Positions 10,681-23,523 of a DNA stretch of 64,000 bases are shown here, one piece after another. Origin of the DNA: Terebella lapidaria. Taxonomy: Eukaryota; Annelida; Polychaeta; Terebellida; Terebellidae. How positions within the stretch are numbered: the stretch's first letter is position 1; each line of letters begins with the position of its first letter. The DNA is taken from positions 16,696,868-16,760,867 of the forward strand of contig OX424555.1 in assembly GCA_949152475.1 (NCBI GenBank), given 5' to 3'. The notes under the pieces were generated by a model that made no database searches, was not told the DNA's origin, and was given only the letters and a program-made list of their open reading frames with translations. The translations under genes and the position numbers were made by a program.

Positions 10681-13035
10681 ACTGTTTCAGATTTCTAAAT
10701 AATTTTCATAGGTTGCTGGGCAGTTGTATACTAATTCCATCATGTGTACAGTAGAAACAACTACATGTAAAACACTGTCTGCCCCTGATGACGTCAGTGT
10801 GTCTTTGGATAAACTATTTGGTCGGGCTTTGTTTCTATTGCAAAATGTTGTATATTAGGCTTGTTATCAGCATCATCAAAATCTGACTATTGGTGGTAAT
10901 AGATTGATACCTACATTCATACCACTGAGTCGATGTCACTGCTGGCGGACGTTAAATCTGTCCCCGAGGATACCATCAACTCAGCATGCTCAGTAGCCTT
11001 CTGGCTTGTGATTAGGTACTTATGTACTTGTCATATATCTATTCCATGGGGTTTGTTTCAGATTTCTAAATTATTTTCATAGGTTGTTGGGCAGTTGTAT
11101 ACTAATTCCATCATGTGTACAGTAGAAACAACTATATTTAACACACTGTCTGCCCCTGATGACGCCAGTGTGTCTTTGGATAAACTATTTGGTCGGGCTT
11201 TGTTATTGGCATCATCAAAATCTGACTATTGGTGGTAATAGATTGATACCTACATTCATACCACTGAGTCAGTGTCACAGCTGACGGACGTTAAATCTGT
11301 CCCCGAGGATACCATCAACTCAGTAGCCTTCTGGCTTGTGATTAGGTACTTATGTACTTGTCATATATCTATTCCATGGTGTTTGTTTCAGATTTCTAAA
11401 TTATTTTCATAGGTTGTTGGGCAGTTGTATACTAATTCCATCATGTGTACAGTAGAAACAACTACATTTAACACACTGTCTGCCCCTGATGACGCCAGTG
11501 TGTCTTTGGATAAACTATTTGGTCGGGCTTTGTTTCTGTTGCAAAATGCTGTATATTAGGTTTGTTATTGGCATCATCAAAATCTGACAATTGGTGGTTA
11601 GATTGATACCTACATTCATACCACTGAGTCGGTGTCACTGCTGGCGGACGTTAAATCTGTCCCCGAGGATACCATCAACTCAGTAGCCTTCTGGCTTGTG
11701 ATTAGGTACTTATGTACTTGTCATATATCTATTCCATGGGGATTGTTTCAGATTTCTAAATTATTTTCATAGGTTGTTGGGCAGTTGTATACTAATTCCA
11801 TCATGTGTACAGTAGAAACAACTATATTTAACACACTGTCTGCCCCTGATGACGCCAGTGTGTCTTTGGATAAACTATTTGGTCGGGCTTTGTTATTGGC
11901 ATCATCAAAATCTGACTATTGGTGGTAATAGATTGATACCTACATTCATACCACTGAGTCAGTGTCACAGCTGGCGGACGTTAAATCTGTCCCCGAGGAT
12001 ACCATCAACTAAGTAGCCTTCTGGCTTGTGATTAGGTACTTATGTACTTGTCATATATCTATTCCATGGTGTTTGTTTCAGATTTCTAAATTATTTTCAT
12101 AGGTTGTTGGGCAGTTGTATACTAATTCCATCATGTGTACAGTAGAAACAACTACATTTAACACACTGTCTGCCCCTGATGACGCCAGTGTGTCTTTGGA
12201 TAAACTATTTGGTCGGGCTTTGTTTCTATTGCAAAATGCTGTATATTAGGTTTGTTATTGGCATCATCAAAATCTGACAATTGGTGGTTAGATTGATACC
12301 TACATTCATACCACTGAGTCGGTGTCACTGCTGGCGGACGTTAAATCTGTCCCCGAGGATACCATCAACTCAGTAGCCTTCTGGCTTGTGATTAGGTACT
12401 TATGTACTTGTCATATATCTATTCCATGGGGTTTGTTTCAGATTTCTAAATTATTTTCATAGGTTGTTGGGCAGTTGTATACTAATTCCATCATGTGTAC
12501 AGTAGAAACAACTACATTTAACACACTGTCTGATCCTGATGACGCCAGTGTGTCTTTGGATAAACTATTTGGTCGGGCTTTGTTTCTATTGCAAAATGCT
12601 GTATATTAGGTTTGTTATTGGCATCATCAAAATCTGACAATTGGTGGTTAGATTGATACCTACATTCATACCACTGAGTCGGTGTCACTGCTGGCGGACG
12701 TTAAATCTGTCCCCGAGGATACCATCAACTCAGTAGCCTTCTGGCTTGTGATTAGGTACTTATGTACTTGTCATATATCTATTCCATGGGGTTTGTTTCA
12801 GATTTCTAAATTATTTTCATAGGTTGTTGGGCAGTTGTATACTAATTCCATCATGTGTACAGTAGAAACAACTACATTTAACACACTGTCTGCCCCTGAT
12901 GACGCCAGTGTGTCTTTGGATAAACTATTTGGTCGGGCTGGTTCTATTGCAAAATGTTGTATATTAGGTTTGTTATCAGCATCATCAAAATCTGACTATT
13001 GGTGGTGATAGATTGATACCTACATTCATACCATT
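10681..13035. repeat. Satellite array 2 (about 7 monomers)
   Basis: Same satellite and orientation as array 1. Short and long monomers alternate at first, followed by three long ones. Private variants (CAACTAAGTAGCC near 12010, CTGATCCTGATG near 12530, TTATCAGCATC near 12970) recur in the same order in array 3 (near 14820, 15340 and 15785), so a block of about 1.1 kb was copied as a higher-order unit. The array ends after GATACCTACATT like the others. Confidence 0.95.
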
Positions 13036-13795
13036 TCGATCAGATATTAGAAGTTGTTATTTATCTCGACAGCATTTGCTAATTCAAAAACATAACATAC
13101 CCCCATTGGTATGATAGTTACATTCATTTCCAAAATACAGTTACCGTCTTGCCACGCTCAAAGCCACAGATACGCACATACTTGTATACAGGGCTGCACA
13201 AACGCCATAAATCAGAGGTAGAGACGTTGGAATTTGACAGGTAATGCAGTGCAAAGACAAACAAGCGTCTCCTCTCATGTCCTTGAAATATCGATGCGTA
13301 TGAATAACAAGCTCCTGTCCAGATTTCGGTGAACGGTTACGAGTAACAAAGTTTTTACGCACAGCCGTCTCCCAAAATCCACGACACTCGGTAAAAATAA
13401 ATTGACTTGTCAGAGTAAACTAACCACAGCGATGCTCCTGCCACCTGTCGGCAATGTCGGAAAGCAAAACAAAACGTCTCTGCACAGACCGGCAAAAAAC
13501 ACTGTTTTCAAGCGGCGTCACACTGGATACCCCACGATACCCCATAGTACCCCTTTGCGTGTTGATTTATTATGTTCATGGGTACATCTGTGCGAAATAT
13601 TTAGTGTCTCAGGATGTTCCTTCATCATGAAAACGATCACCAAAGTTGATCAATTTCCAACATTTTTTACTCCTAGCAGTAAAAAAAACTTTACTGCAAC
13701 TTTTGTCAACGCTGGTAGGTAAATAATTTTTTTTACTTGATTTTTTTTTACTCGTAGCAGTCAACTTCGGCTTACTGTAAAACCTAGTGTTCCTG
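13036..13795. other. Spacer between arrays 2 and 3
   Basis: Starts with a fragment of the flanking minisatellite and ends abruptly in satellite. Small frames on each strand (13141-13362 minus, 13402-13722 plus) show no motif. Around 13665-13760 there are T- and A-rich runs and a short inverted TTTACTCCTAGCAGTAAA. No gene is supported. Confidence 0.5.
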
Positions 13796-16556
13796 ACTGC
13801 TCAGTAGCCTTCTGGCTTGTGATTAGGTACTTATGTACTTGTCATATATCTATTCCATGGGGTTTGTTTCAGATTTCTAAATTATTTTCATAGGTTGTTG
13901 GGCAGTTGTATACTAATTCCATCATGTGTACAGTAGAAACAACTATATTTAACACACTGTCTGCCCCTGATGACGCCAGTGTGTCTTTGGATAAACTATT
14001 TGGTCGGGCTTTGTTATTGGCATCATCAAAATCTGACTATTGGTGGTAATAGATTGATACCTACATTCATACCACTGAGTCAGTGTCACAGCTGGCGGAC
14101 GTTAGATCTGTCCCCGAGGATACCATCAACTCAGTAGCCTTCTGGCTTGTGATTAGGTACTTATGTACTTGTCATATATCTATTCCATGGTGTTTGTTTC
14201 AGATTTCTAAATTATTTTCATAGGTTGTTGGGCAGTTGTATACTAATTCCATCATGTGTACAGTAGAAACAACTACATTTAACATACTGTCTGCCCCTGA
14301 TGACGCCAGTGTGTCTTTGGATAAACTATTTGGTCGGGCTTTGTTTCTATTGCAAAATGCTGAATAGTAGGTTTGTTATTGGCATCATCAAAGTCTGACA
14401 ATTGGTGGTTAGATTGATACCTACATTCATACCACTGAGTCGGTGTCACTGCTGGCGGACGTTAAATCTGTCCCCGAGGATACCATCAACTCAGTAGCCT
14501 TCTGGCTTGTGATTAGGTACTTATGTACCTGTCATATATCTATTCCATGGGGGTTGTTTCAGATTTATAAATTATTTTCCTAGGTTGTTGGGCAGTTGTA
14601 TACTAATTCCATCATGTGTACAGTAGAAACAACTACATTTAACACACTGTCTGCCCCTGATGACGCCAGTGTGTCTTTGGATAAACTATTTGGTCGGGCT
14701 TTGTTATTGGCATCATCAAAATCTGACTATTGGTGGTAATAGATTGATACCTACATTCATACCACTGAGGCAGTGTCACAGCTGGCGGACGTTAAATCTG
14801 TCCCCGAGGATACCATCAACTAAGTAGCCTTCTGGCTTGTGATTAGGTACTTATGTACTTGTCATATATCTATTCCATGGTGTTTGTTTCAGATTTCTAA
14901 ATTATTTTCATAGGTTGTTGGACAGTTGTATACTAATTCCATCATGTGTACAGTAGAAACAACTACATTTAACACACTGTCTGCCCCTGATGACGCCAGT
15001 GTGTCTTTGGATAAACTATTTGGTCGGGCTTTGTTTCTATTGCAAAATGCTGTATATTAGGTTTGTTATTGGCATCATCAAAATCTGACAATTGGTGGTT
15101 AGATTGATACCTACATTCATACCACTGAGTCGGTGTCACTGCTGGCGGACGTTAAATCTGTCCCCGAGGATACCATCAACTCAGTAGCCTTCTGGCTTGT
15201 GATTAGGTACTTATGTACTTGTCATATATCTATTCCATGGGGTTTGTTTCAGATTTCTAAATTATTTTCATAGGTTGTTGGGCAGTTGTATACTAATTCC
15301 ATCATGTGTACAGTAGAAACAACTACATTTAACACACTGTCTGATCCTGATGACGCCAGTGTGTCTTTGGATAAGCTATTTGGTCGGGCTTTGTTTCTAT
15401 TGCAAAATGCTGTATATTAGGTTTGTTATTGGCATCATCAAAATCTGACAATTGGTGGTTAGATTGATACCTACATTCATACCACTGAGTCGGTGTCACT
15501 GCTGGCGGACGTTAAATCTGTCCCCGAGGATACCATCAACTCAGTAGCCTTCTGGCTTGTGATTAGGTACTTATGTACTTGTCATATATCTATTCCATGG
15601 GGTTTGTTTCAAATTTCTAAATTATTTTCATAGGTTGTTGGGCAGTTGTATACTAATTCCATCATGTGTACAGTAGAAACAACTACATTTAACACACTGT
15701 CTGCCCCTGATGACGCCAGTGTGTCTTTGGATAAACTATTTGGTCGGGCTGGTTCTATTGCAAAATGTTGTATATTAGGTTTGTTATCAGCATCATCAAA
15801 ATCTGACTATTGGTGGTGATAGATTGATACCTACATTCATACCACTGAGTCGGTGTCACTGCTGGCGGACGTTAAATCTGTCCCCGAGGATACCATCAAC
15901 TCAGTAGCCTTCTGGCTTGTGATTAGGTACTTATGTACTTGTCATATATCTATTCCATGGTGTTTGTTTCAGATTTCTAAATTATTTTCGTAGGTTGTTG
16001 GGCAGTTGTATACTAATTCTATCATGTGTACAGTAGAAACAACTACATTTAACATACTGTCTGCCCCTGATGACGCCAGTGTGTCTTTGGATAAACTATT
16101 TGGTCGGGCTTTGTTTCTATTGCAAAATGCTGAATAGTAGGTTTGTTATTGGCATCATCAAAGTCTGACAATTGGTGGTTAGATTGATACCTACATTCAT
16201 ACCACTGAGTCGGTGTCACTGCTGGCGGACGTTAAATCTGTCCCCGAGGATACCATCAACTCAGTAGCCTTCTGGCTTGTGATTAGGTACTTATGTACCT
16301 GTCATATATCTATTCCATGGGGGTTGTTTCAGATTTATAAATTATTTTCCTAGGTTGTTGGGCAGTTGTATACCAATTCCATCATGTGTACAGTAGAAAC
16401 AACTACATTTAACACACTGTCTGCCCCTGATGACGCCAGTGTGTCTTTGGATAAACTATTTGGTCGGGCTGGTTCTATTGCAAAATGTTGTATATTAGGT
16501 TTGTTATTGGCATCATCAAAATCTGACTATTGGTGGTAATAGATTGATACCTACAT
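13796..16556. repeat. Satellite array 3 (about 8 monomers)
   Basis: Same satellite as arrays 1 and 2. Its first monomers match array 1 and its middle matches array 2. The last monomer carries variants (ATTTATAAATTATTTTCC) shared with the last monomer of array 1 and with an internal monomer near 14560. It ends in the same junction as array 1, followed by a hairpin (CTTCAGG...CCTGAAG at about 16572-16592). Confidence 0.95.
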
Positions 16557-16704
16557 TTCATGTTGGTTTCTTCAGGTTTTATCCTGAAGATCTTTTGTAT
16601 TGCTTTCCTTAACTGCAGTCAGGTTTGGTACCTTACTCTGTATAGAGTAGATGTTTAGCCATCCGCTCTTTTCAATACCATATCTTCCTGGGGAAAATGT
16701 TTTT

Positions 16705-17235
16705 TACAGAAGTAAGGGCTGAAAGTTCAAATTAAATTGAACGAAATTAAGTAAATTCCGTTAGAACTACGAAACAACAAATCATAATCTGCATTCAACA
16801 ATCATGTTACCTACAATATCTTTATCATGATTTTCCAACATTGTTTCCTGGTCTTTGTCTCGATCAGATATTAGAAGTTGTTTAGTGGAAGTAAGGGCTG
16901 AAAGTTCAAATTAATATGTCCATAATAAGTAAGTTTCGTTAGAACTACGAAGCAACAATTCATAATTGTGCATTCAACAATGTCACCTACAATTTCTTTA
17001 TCATGACTTTCCAAAATTGTTTCCTGGTCTTTGTCTTGATCAGATATTAGAAGTTGTTTAGTGGAAGTAAGGGCTGAAAGTTCAAATTAATATGTCCATA
17101 ATAAGTAAATTTCGTTAGAACTACGAAGCAACAATTCATAATTGTGCATTCAACAATGTCACCTACAATTTCTTTATCATGACTTTCCAACATTGTTTTC
17201 CTGGTCTTTATCTTGATCACATATTAGAAGTTGTT
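16705..17235. repeat. Minisatellite of about 175 bp, three units
   Basis: Duplicate of 2103-2460 with one additional unit; units start near 16711, 16893 and 17068. Confidence 0.85.
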
Positions 17236-17696
17236 TAGCACAGATTTCAATATATGGTAATATCTGAAATCCGTGAACTAGTATACATGTAGTGTGTGAC
17301 GATTACGTAAAAACATGCATGATTACATAATGATCAGATGCATTATAAGTCATAACTGTTATGAACGCGAATGCCTTATGTATGTTGTATATATATAATT
17401 TTTATAATAGGAAATAACAGAAATACGAACGTAGTAACACAAATTGTGCGCCGTTGGACAATACTGAAATGACAAATGTAAAATCTAGTCCAGATACGGT
17501 GCATAGCTAGTGAGTAGACGTGGAATCAATACCCAGTGCTGCACTCCATAGACCTACGTAGGTCATACACTATATCAGCAAAACAGAATGGAAGAAGAAA
17601 TAATTCCCAAACAGTGTAAATTTCTATCAAACTGCTGAAGGTTGGTAAATGTGTCCATTTGCATAATCATATGCTTCCATTTCAGAATCTGCTTCG

Positions 17697-17993
17697 TTAT
17701 CTGATCATTTCTGTAGCCTCGCTGGTGATTGTGTCACCTTCCAATTCCTTGCCTCTGACATAAATATCGTTGTTTTGCCTTTGGGTGCGTTTCACTGACC
17801 AGTAACACCATATCGTACCGATGAAAGTACAAGTCACACCAATACACAATGCAGTTCCAGCCATTATTGTCCAGAGAGGCGAAGGTACTCCAACAGCGAT
17901 TAACGCGAATATTGCCCCAGACACCAAACAAGCCAGGCCCATTGCAAGCTCGGCTACTTGCCATTTATACGGGAAATTCCTCAGCCATTCCAT
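17697..17993 (-). CDS. 98-residue two-membrane-segment protein, copy B
   Basis: Complete frame, one nucleotide and one residue (L18M) different from copy A across 297 bp. The same start context, membrane segments (about 15-36 and 43-65) and tail are present. The flanking non-coding DNA back to the satellite is also about 99% identical to copy A, whereas sequence to the right of about 18.06 kb drops to roughly 93-95%. The near identity therefore reflects recent exchange as much as constraint. Function unknown; likely a small membrane protein. Confidence 0.7.
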   Translation of the reverse strand: MEWLRNFPYKWQVAELAMGLACLVSGAIFALIAVGVPSPLWTIMAGTALCIGVTCTFIGTIWCYWSVKRTQRQNNDIYVRGKELEGDTITSEATEMIR

Positions 17994-18293
17994 TGCTCAC
18001 GATCTTTCCAGATGGTAACCAATTTATCCCGGGTTTGAGATGTGACAATGACCATAGCGTCTATTGTCAATGACCCTATGTGTTCCAAGGTTTAAAAGAA
18101 CTCCTCTATTTGATGAGTATCCACTAGTTAGATCTTAGAGAATCGTGTATCCACAAACAGTGTTATTTCTCAGCAAACAAATCACAGTATCCTGCAGAAT
18201 TTGGAGCGCTCACTCCATAGAAAAGTATGTTCTAACACCAATGTGCAATGCGGAATCGTCCACTCCGTAGACAAGCAAGGCAGTCAGTTGGAA

Positions 18294-18605
18294 CGTAGGT
18301 ATCAATCTATTACCACAAATACAGTAGATTTTGATGATGCCAAAAACAAACGTAAAATACAACATTTTGCAATAGAAACAAAGCCCGACCAAATAGTTTA
18401 TCCAAAGACACACTGGCGTCATCAGGGGCAGACAGTGTGTTAAATGTAGTTGTTTCTACTGTACACCTGATGGAATTAGTATACAACTGCCCAACAACCT
18501 ATGAAATTTTTTTAAAAATCCGAAACAAACCCCATGGAACAGATATATGACAAGTACATAAGTACCTAATCAATAGCCAAAAGGCTACTGAGTTGATGGT
18601 ATCCT
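18294..18605 (-). mobile_element. Single satellite monomer inserted with an 8-bp target duplication
   Basis: Unit A has an empty site (TCAGTTGAAAGATA near 3481). Unit B has one 312-bp monomer here flanked by AGTTGGAA (18286-18293 and 18606-18613). It begins GTAGGTATCAATC, the same sequence at which all three arrays terminate, and ends GATGGTATCCT. The ends are at best weakly inverted (GGTATCAAT / GGATACCATC). So one satellite unit, or its parent element, can move as a discrete piece. Confidence 0.75.
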
Positions 18606-18860
18606 AGTTGGAAGATATATATTGACACTTGAATAGTACAATAATAATCCAAGTTGAAATACACTGAAATCAAAATATTTCAAGTATATCAGCTGAGTTG
18701 CAATCAAATGTAATAACCCTTACAAATGCTCATGACTAGTACTCATTCGCATATATCCTTTCCTAGATAGTCCCAACGAGCTACCTCCAAATATTAGACT
18801 AGAGATGTCCCTGCTGTTGCTGATCATCAGACATCACCTTCCCGTGTCCCCACTCAATGT

Positions 18861-20639
18861 CACTGTAGGAACCCCACTACCGTAACGCGGCGTTACGGTA
18901 GTACGGCACGATGGCGGCAGGCGAGTGGTTTGATTGGTTTCCTTGAGATTATCGTTTATAGAACACATGACACTCTTCTCCGATGATGTGCTTTGATGTC
19001 TCTTGAAGTTTCGCATCTATTGGCGTATTGTTTTGTGGGAACATTGCTCTTAATTAGTCAGAAAATAGAAAATGAAAAGCAAGCGATTACTACGGTGACG
19101 TCAGATCAATACATGCGGGGTACTACCGTAACGTCAATCTTGGTCTCACACTAGGTCTTTTCGTAATATGTCATTCACGTCGTTTCAGATAAGAATTTCG
19201 AATATAAGGAGCTTGCATATACGAAATTGATTTCGAGGTACAATTGTTTATTATATTATACTACTGATACTGTATGATGTCATATAAAATGACGAAATGT
19301 GGTGCTTTGGGACGTCTAAAACTGAACATATTACACGGGTTGTCGAAGGAGCAGAAAGTGAGCAAGCAAATAAACAATATTTATACATTGAATAATGACA
19401 TTTTCGAATGTTACCCCAGCGTAGAAAATTTAGTTGTACTATGTGTATTCCGAGCCGTATAATTTACATGTATGCAAACGTTGACCGTTGCATAGCATTA
19501 CACACTCGTCTGAGGAAAAAGTAATGAAGTTCACAACAATGATTTAATTGGCATCAATTATGAATATAGATTCGCACAGTGATATGCATGAGATATGGTA
19601 TCAATTATAAGTACATAGATTTGCGCAGTGATCAGATATAGTCTCTTCTTGACATTTGATTTTTTTATATCGACGTCTGTGAAATCATATCATAATGCAT
19701 ACTATGAAAGAGTGAATCCTTATTTATGCACCATGTTCCGTTTGGTGTCAGTCAAACTTCGAAACTTTCGGTATAAGGTAAACTTCAACTTGGAGGTGAA
19801 CTTGAAGATAAGGTCGCCACTGGTTCAGCCGCATCGTATCCACGGTAAAACCGCAAAGGTTTGCTCTTAAAACGTTTATACACCGTCCCCCAAAACAAAT
19901 CATCGTCAGAAGGCTGTAACGATTATTGAATTTATGTCACTATACCAGGTATTCTTTAATTACAGTTTATGAGTAAGTGTCTGGAGTCAAAATCGTACCA
20001 GGACCCAAAGCCTCAAATTCCATTCCAAAGTGAATGGAACACCCTGAATCATTACCAGATTCATCGTCTGGACATCTGAGTCTGATGCTAAAATGTGACT
20101 CTGAATGATGTTCGCTAACATGCTCTAAAATTCTGTTTGGCGAATGGCTGGTCGAAGGGCAGTAATAACATATGTATCCTGATGTATTTTTCACATAGGC
20201 TACATATGCATGACAAATTCCCAAAAATTGTCCCGATTATGATCATCGATCCACAACAATATTTGTACTGTTTATCGATAACGAGAATCCTAAAATATGA
20301 TCAAAATCAAAGTTTCACACCATGGTAATTTTCAATATCTACATGCGTTACGGTAGTACTTGAAATCTGGAAATTGGCGTTACTGTAGTGGGCTGCTAAC
20401 ATTACGGTAGTAATCGTCGCATATTTCAAACCGCTTTTTCTCGCAAATCAATCAGATTCACTGTTTAATTATATTGCCACACTATAAAGCATATCTGGAC
20501 ATTTCGCCTCGTGTATGTGTTATGTGCGAAACTGGCCTAATACCTAGTTTATCGTGAAATAACTTTTCGAAGCTAATAACCTTCCGCCATCGTTTGGACT
20601 ACCGTAACGTCGCATTACGGTAGTAGGGTTCCTACAGTG
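18861..20639. mobile_element. 1.78-kb DNA transposon with CACTG ends and palindromic inverted repeats
   Basis: Absent from unit A at 3889, present here between two copies of AATGT (18856-18860 and 20640-20644). The terminal inverted repeats are 42 bp with three mismatches, starting CACTGTAGGAACCC. Each contains its own hairpin (ACTACCGTAACG...CGTTACGGTAGT). Further TTACGGTAGT-like copies lie near both ends (about 19124, 20346, 20383 and 20405), as in transposase-binding subterminal repeats. CAC ends with a 5-bp duplication best fit Transib; the CACTA/Chapaev group also uses CACTG but usually with shorter duplications. No full transposase is present. Confidence 0.8.
19967..20224 (-). CDS. C2H2 zinc-finger fragment inside the CACTG transposon
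   Basis: Open frame of about 85 codons ending TAA, with no ATG at its left limit, so probably an exon. It contains CYYC-x12-H-x3-H (classical C2H2 spacing) followed by HFSIRLRCPDDES. It is the only recognisable protein feature in the element and could be the DNA-binding part of a lost transposase or of a captured gene. Confidence 0.4.
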   Translation of the reverse strand: MGICHAYVAYVKNTSGYICYYCPSTSHSPNRILEHVSEHHSESHFSIRLRCPDDESGNDSGCSIHFGMEFEALGPGTILTPDTYS

Positions 20640-22196
20640 AATGTGGAAGGAACTTCTGGTTCAGGCGTTTGGTGAGCGAACGCAGCTACTGTAACTGGCA
20701 GGGCAGCCAGGCCCGCGTTGTGGCATCATTATATCTAAGGGACGGTGTCTTCGTGCTTCAGAGCTAAACGTCTGCAGACGGGCTGTGCTATCTTGGTACT
20801 ACATGTAGGTTCGGTACCAATTGTGACATGTTTCCAGTGGGGCATGTTTGTGACCGTGTTTAATCACGTATGTCCCCACATTCCAATTAAATGTAAGTGC
20901 ACTCATATATGCACATCTGTTATCATAACACGCAATTGAAATAAGGTAAATGAGTACAATATACGTGTGGTTTCCGTTCAATCCTGATCGACAAACGAAA
21001 GTTTTCAAACATTCTCTCAGAGCACTAATATTCCAATATTATCAACAGAATCAAAGAAAACAGTGATAAACGCTACATCGGCCATGGGAAAATCGATTTG
21101 ACGCCACCCTAAGAATGATAAGTCAAAATTTATAGGACTTCTTGATTGCGATACCGCATCCAAATGTGCATTTCCACTGTAGAGTTGATTACGCATTTAT
21201 CAAAGAATGTGTTGGTATTTCTTCAACCCCTGCACAGAAAACAACACGTGTATCTAATTTTGCTTCCCCAAACACAATCACACCAAATTAGAACTGATTC
21301 TTTGCAACTTTGGTTACAATAACAAAATTCGTGACTCCAACAGGGTTCAGTTCTGATTCTGCGATGAATTTACGTCCATACAGAAATAATGAAACACTAA
21401 CCATTTAAATGTAATCATAATAGTTTCCATGTATTCATAGTATGATAATGTTGTTCAGACATGTGGCATTTCCTATGTACGAAAAGTACGAAAAGTACGA
21501 AAAGTGGTTGCATGCAATGTGTTAGCATACGATAAAAATAATGCCAGGTACTAATTCCACGCTCTTGAATTTTTCAGGAGAAAAAGAAAAACTCAGGGTT
21601 CTGCACTTTTCACGTAGTGCACGGATTCATAAAAGAACTACTGACAAAAGCAAAGAAATATTGTTTAGTTGTATTCATTTTTGACCAAAAGCGATTATTA
21701 TTGTGCTTGAGGCCATACATGAAACTAGCGGTCAACATAAGCAGATAGCTCGTGTAAATAATATCAAATCGCGTTCACTGATGATAGTAACAATTATGTG
21801 GTCCATTGGGGCGACAATCCTCCGGGGAACAGTACGTATATATAGTTTCCATATTACAGTTGTATGTATTGGGCAAGAACATTTTGTGCAAGGATATTCC
21901 TGTGAAACCATATATATATTAATTATATTCTTACCAGATAAAACTTATATGGATACATACTACTACTGTGTGGTATAATTTTATGCTTTTGAAGTAGCCC
22001 AAAAGTAGAATAATGGAAGCCGTGCTGTCATCACAATGACTTCTCAATTATTACCAGTAATTTGGGACAGCTGAGAGTAAATGCAGAAGTGATAGTGAAC
22101 AGATTGGAGGTGAAATGACTCGAGGTTTGGTTTCCTACGTTTCATCACTTTGAGGTTAAAGAGCATGCGACTATACTTACTGTTCAAGCATACTTG
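20640..22196. other. Unit B sequence, no gene seen
   Basis: Aligns with 3890-5700 of unit A at roughly 93%. Unit B lacks the 415-bp insertion and instead has a small AAAAGTACG triplication (about 21480). It also has about 140 bp (about 21680-21820) not present in A. Confidence 0.5.
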
Positions 22197-22462
22197 TTAA
22201 TCGTGTCGTTTGAAATAGTACAGGAACATAGACCATCGAAACCATGAACCAACGCCATGATATCCACGTATACAGAATACAGTACCCAAACATGATGCAA
22301 ACTGTGCGGTAGATAATATAAACAGAAAGGATGACTTATACGAGGGAATATGACATGACATTGTCAACGCTTGGAGGATTATGCAAATGGCTGTCACCAA
22401 CACCTCACGGCACATCATCAACCAAATCAGCATTTCCCCATTCGCAGACGCTTCTGTATAAA
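22197..22462 (-). other. Exon-like hydrophobic frame, unit B
   Basis: After a plausible acceptor (TTTATACAG) an open minus-strand frame encodes a hydrophobic stretch with several likely membrane segments, ending in TAA. The related frame is closed in unit A and altered in unit E. No family recognised. It may be an exon of the gene whose last part is the 98-residue frame, but no donor/acceptor pair linking them can be proven. Confidence 0.25.
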
Positions 22463-23180
22463 TTAACAACGATAGGCTATCAATAATTGATATAAGTTTG
22501 AATACCGGCTATCTCGTTGTGCTCTTTAAATCGTTATGAAGTAAAAATACTTATGAAACAATCCATCAACACTAGAGTTTACAGATTGATAACACATGCC
22601 TAGAATATTGTTACTCACGGTGTTTGTTTTTACAATTCTTCCATAGCTGGAACGTGTTCATGTGTTATTTCAGTTGAGGTTTCCAGGAGGTTTCTTGTAC
22701 TGTGAAAACTACAATAACACTATTAGACTGACCAAGGTGAAGTTAATTATGAGGTCAATGTCCCCAGGCAAACAAACACAACTGCATTGGCTCCCTGTTC
22801 AGCACCAGGAAAGCCTATAAACCAATACTCGAATAACTTGGTAGAAACTGTGCTGAGTGTATTTGCGAAACATTGCGTGAACGAATCCCACCATAGTCAA
22901 CCACATTTTTAGCGAATGGAAGAAGTCTTGATGCACATTTAGTAATTTCATTATGTAGAATGCTGATTAGTTTTTATCAGTGTGTCAAATCGATGTATAT
23001 ATATATTACAGCGAAGGCATTGAAGGAAACCTAAAATTGTTTCCTATGGATACATTTCTAGACATAAATATACTCATGGGAAGTCTTCACAGCGGTAATG
23101 TCCTTAAATGTCAGTTCTGTCCTTAAATGACTACACATACAGACTGTATGGAGCCGGCCGGAGCTATGGCCGGATTGACC

Positions 23181-23318
23181 TCAGAGGTGTTCGAGAGGAA
23201 TGTTGATTATGTCATCTAACGCATCCATCACCAAGGAGGCTTCATCACCCACACCACAGTGCGCAAGGAAAGACGGCAGGAAGTGGTCCTTTTTGCAAAC
23301 ATCGAGGGATAAAACCAT
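23181..23318 (-). CDS. Conserved 45-codon small frame, unit B
   Basis: Duplicate of 6720-6857: same ATG, same stop, same length, no indels, five amino-acid changes. Ends MDALDDIINIPLEHL. The surrounding non-coding DNA has accumulated indels while this frame has not, a weak hint of selection. Confidence 0.3.
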   Translation of the reverse strand: MVLSLDVCKKDHFLPSFLAHCGVGDEASLVMDALDDIINIPLEHL

Positions 23319-23523
23319 TTAATATTTAGGCTGTAAAAGTAATATTCTCCAGATCACACGACATCTGGGGTATTGCACGGTGTAATTATCCTGCACGTTA
23401 CCAGCAGCGATAATACATACTCGCACCCAATATTGTTTGCGCAGACCCAACCGAATGTGTAACCATCCATTTTATCGCCCATTTCGCCAAAGTCTTTAAA
23501 TTTCTACCTTACAAGCTTAACGA

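Noticed and set aside
1-16556. CRISPR-like array of repeats
   Set aside because: Monomers of about 330-360 bp with no spacers in eukaryotic DNA; ordinary satellite.
18861-20639. hAT or CACTA assignment for the CACTG element
   Set aside because: hAT makes 8-bp and CACTA 2-4-bp duplications; the empty site supports 5 bp (AATGT).
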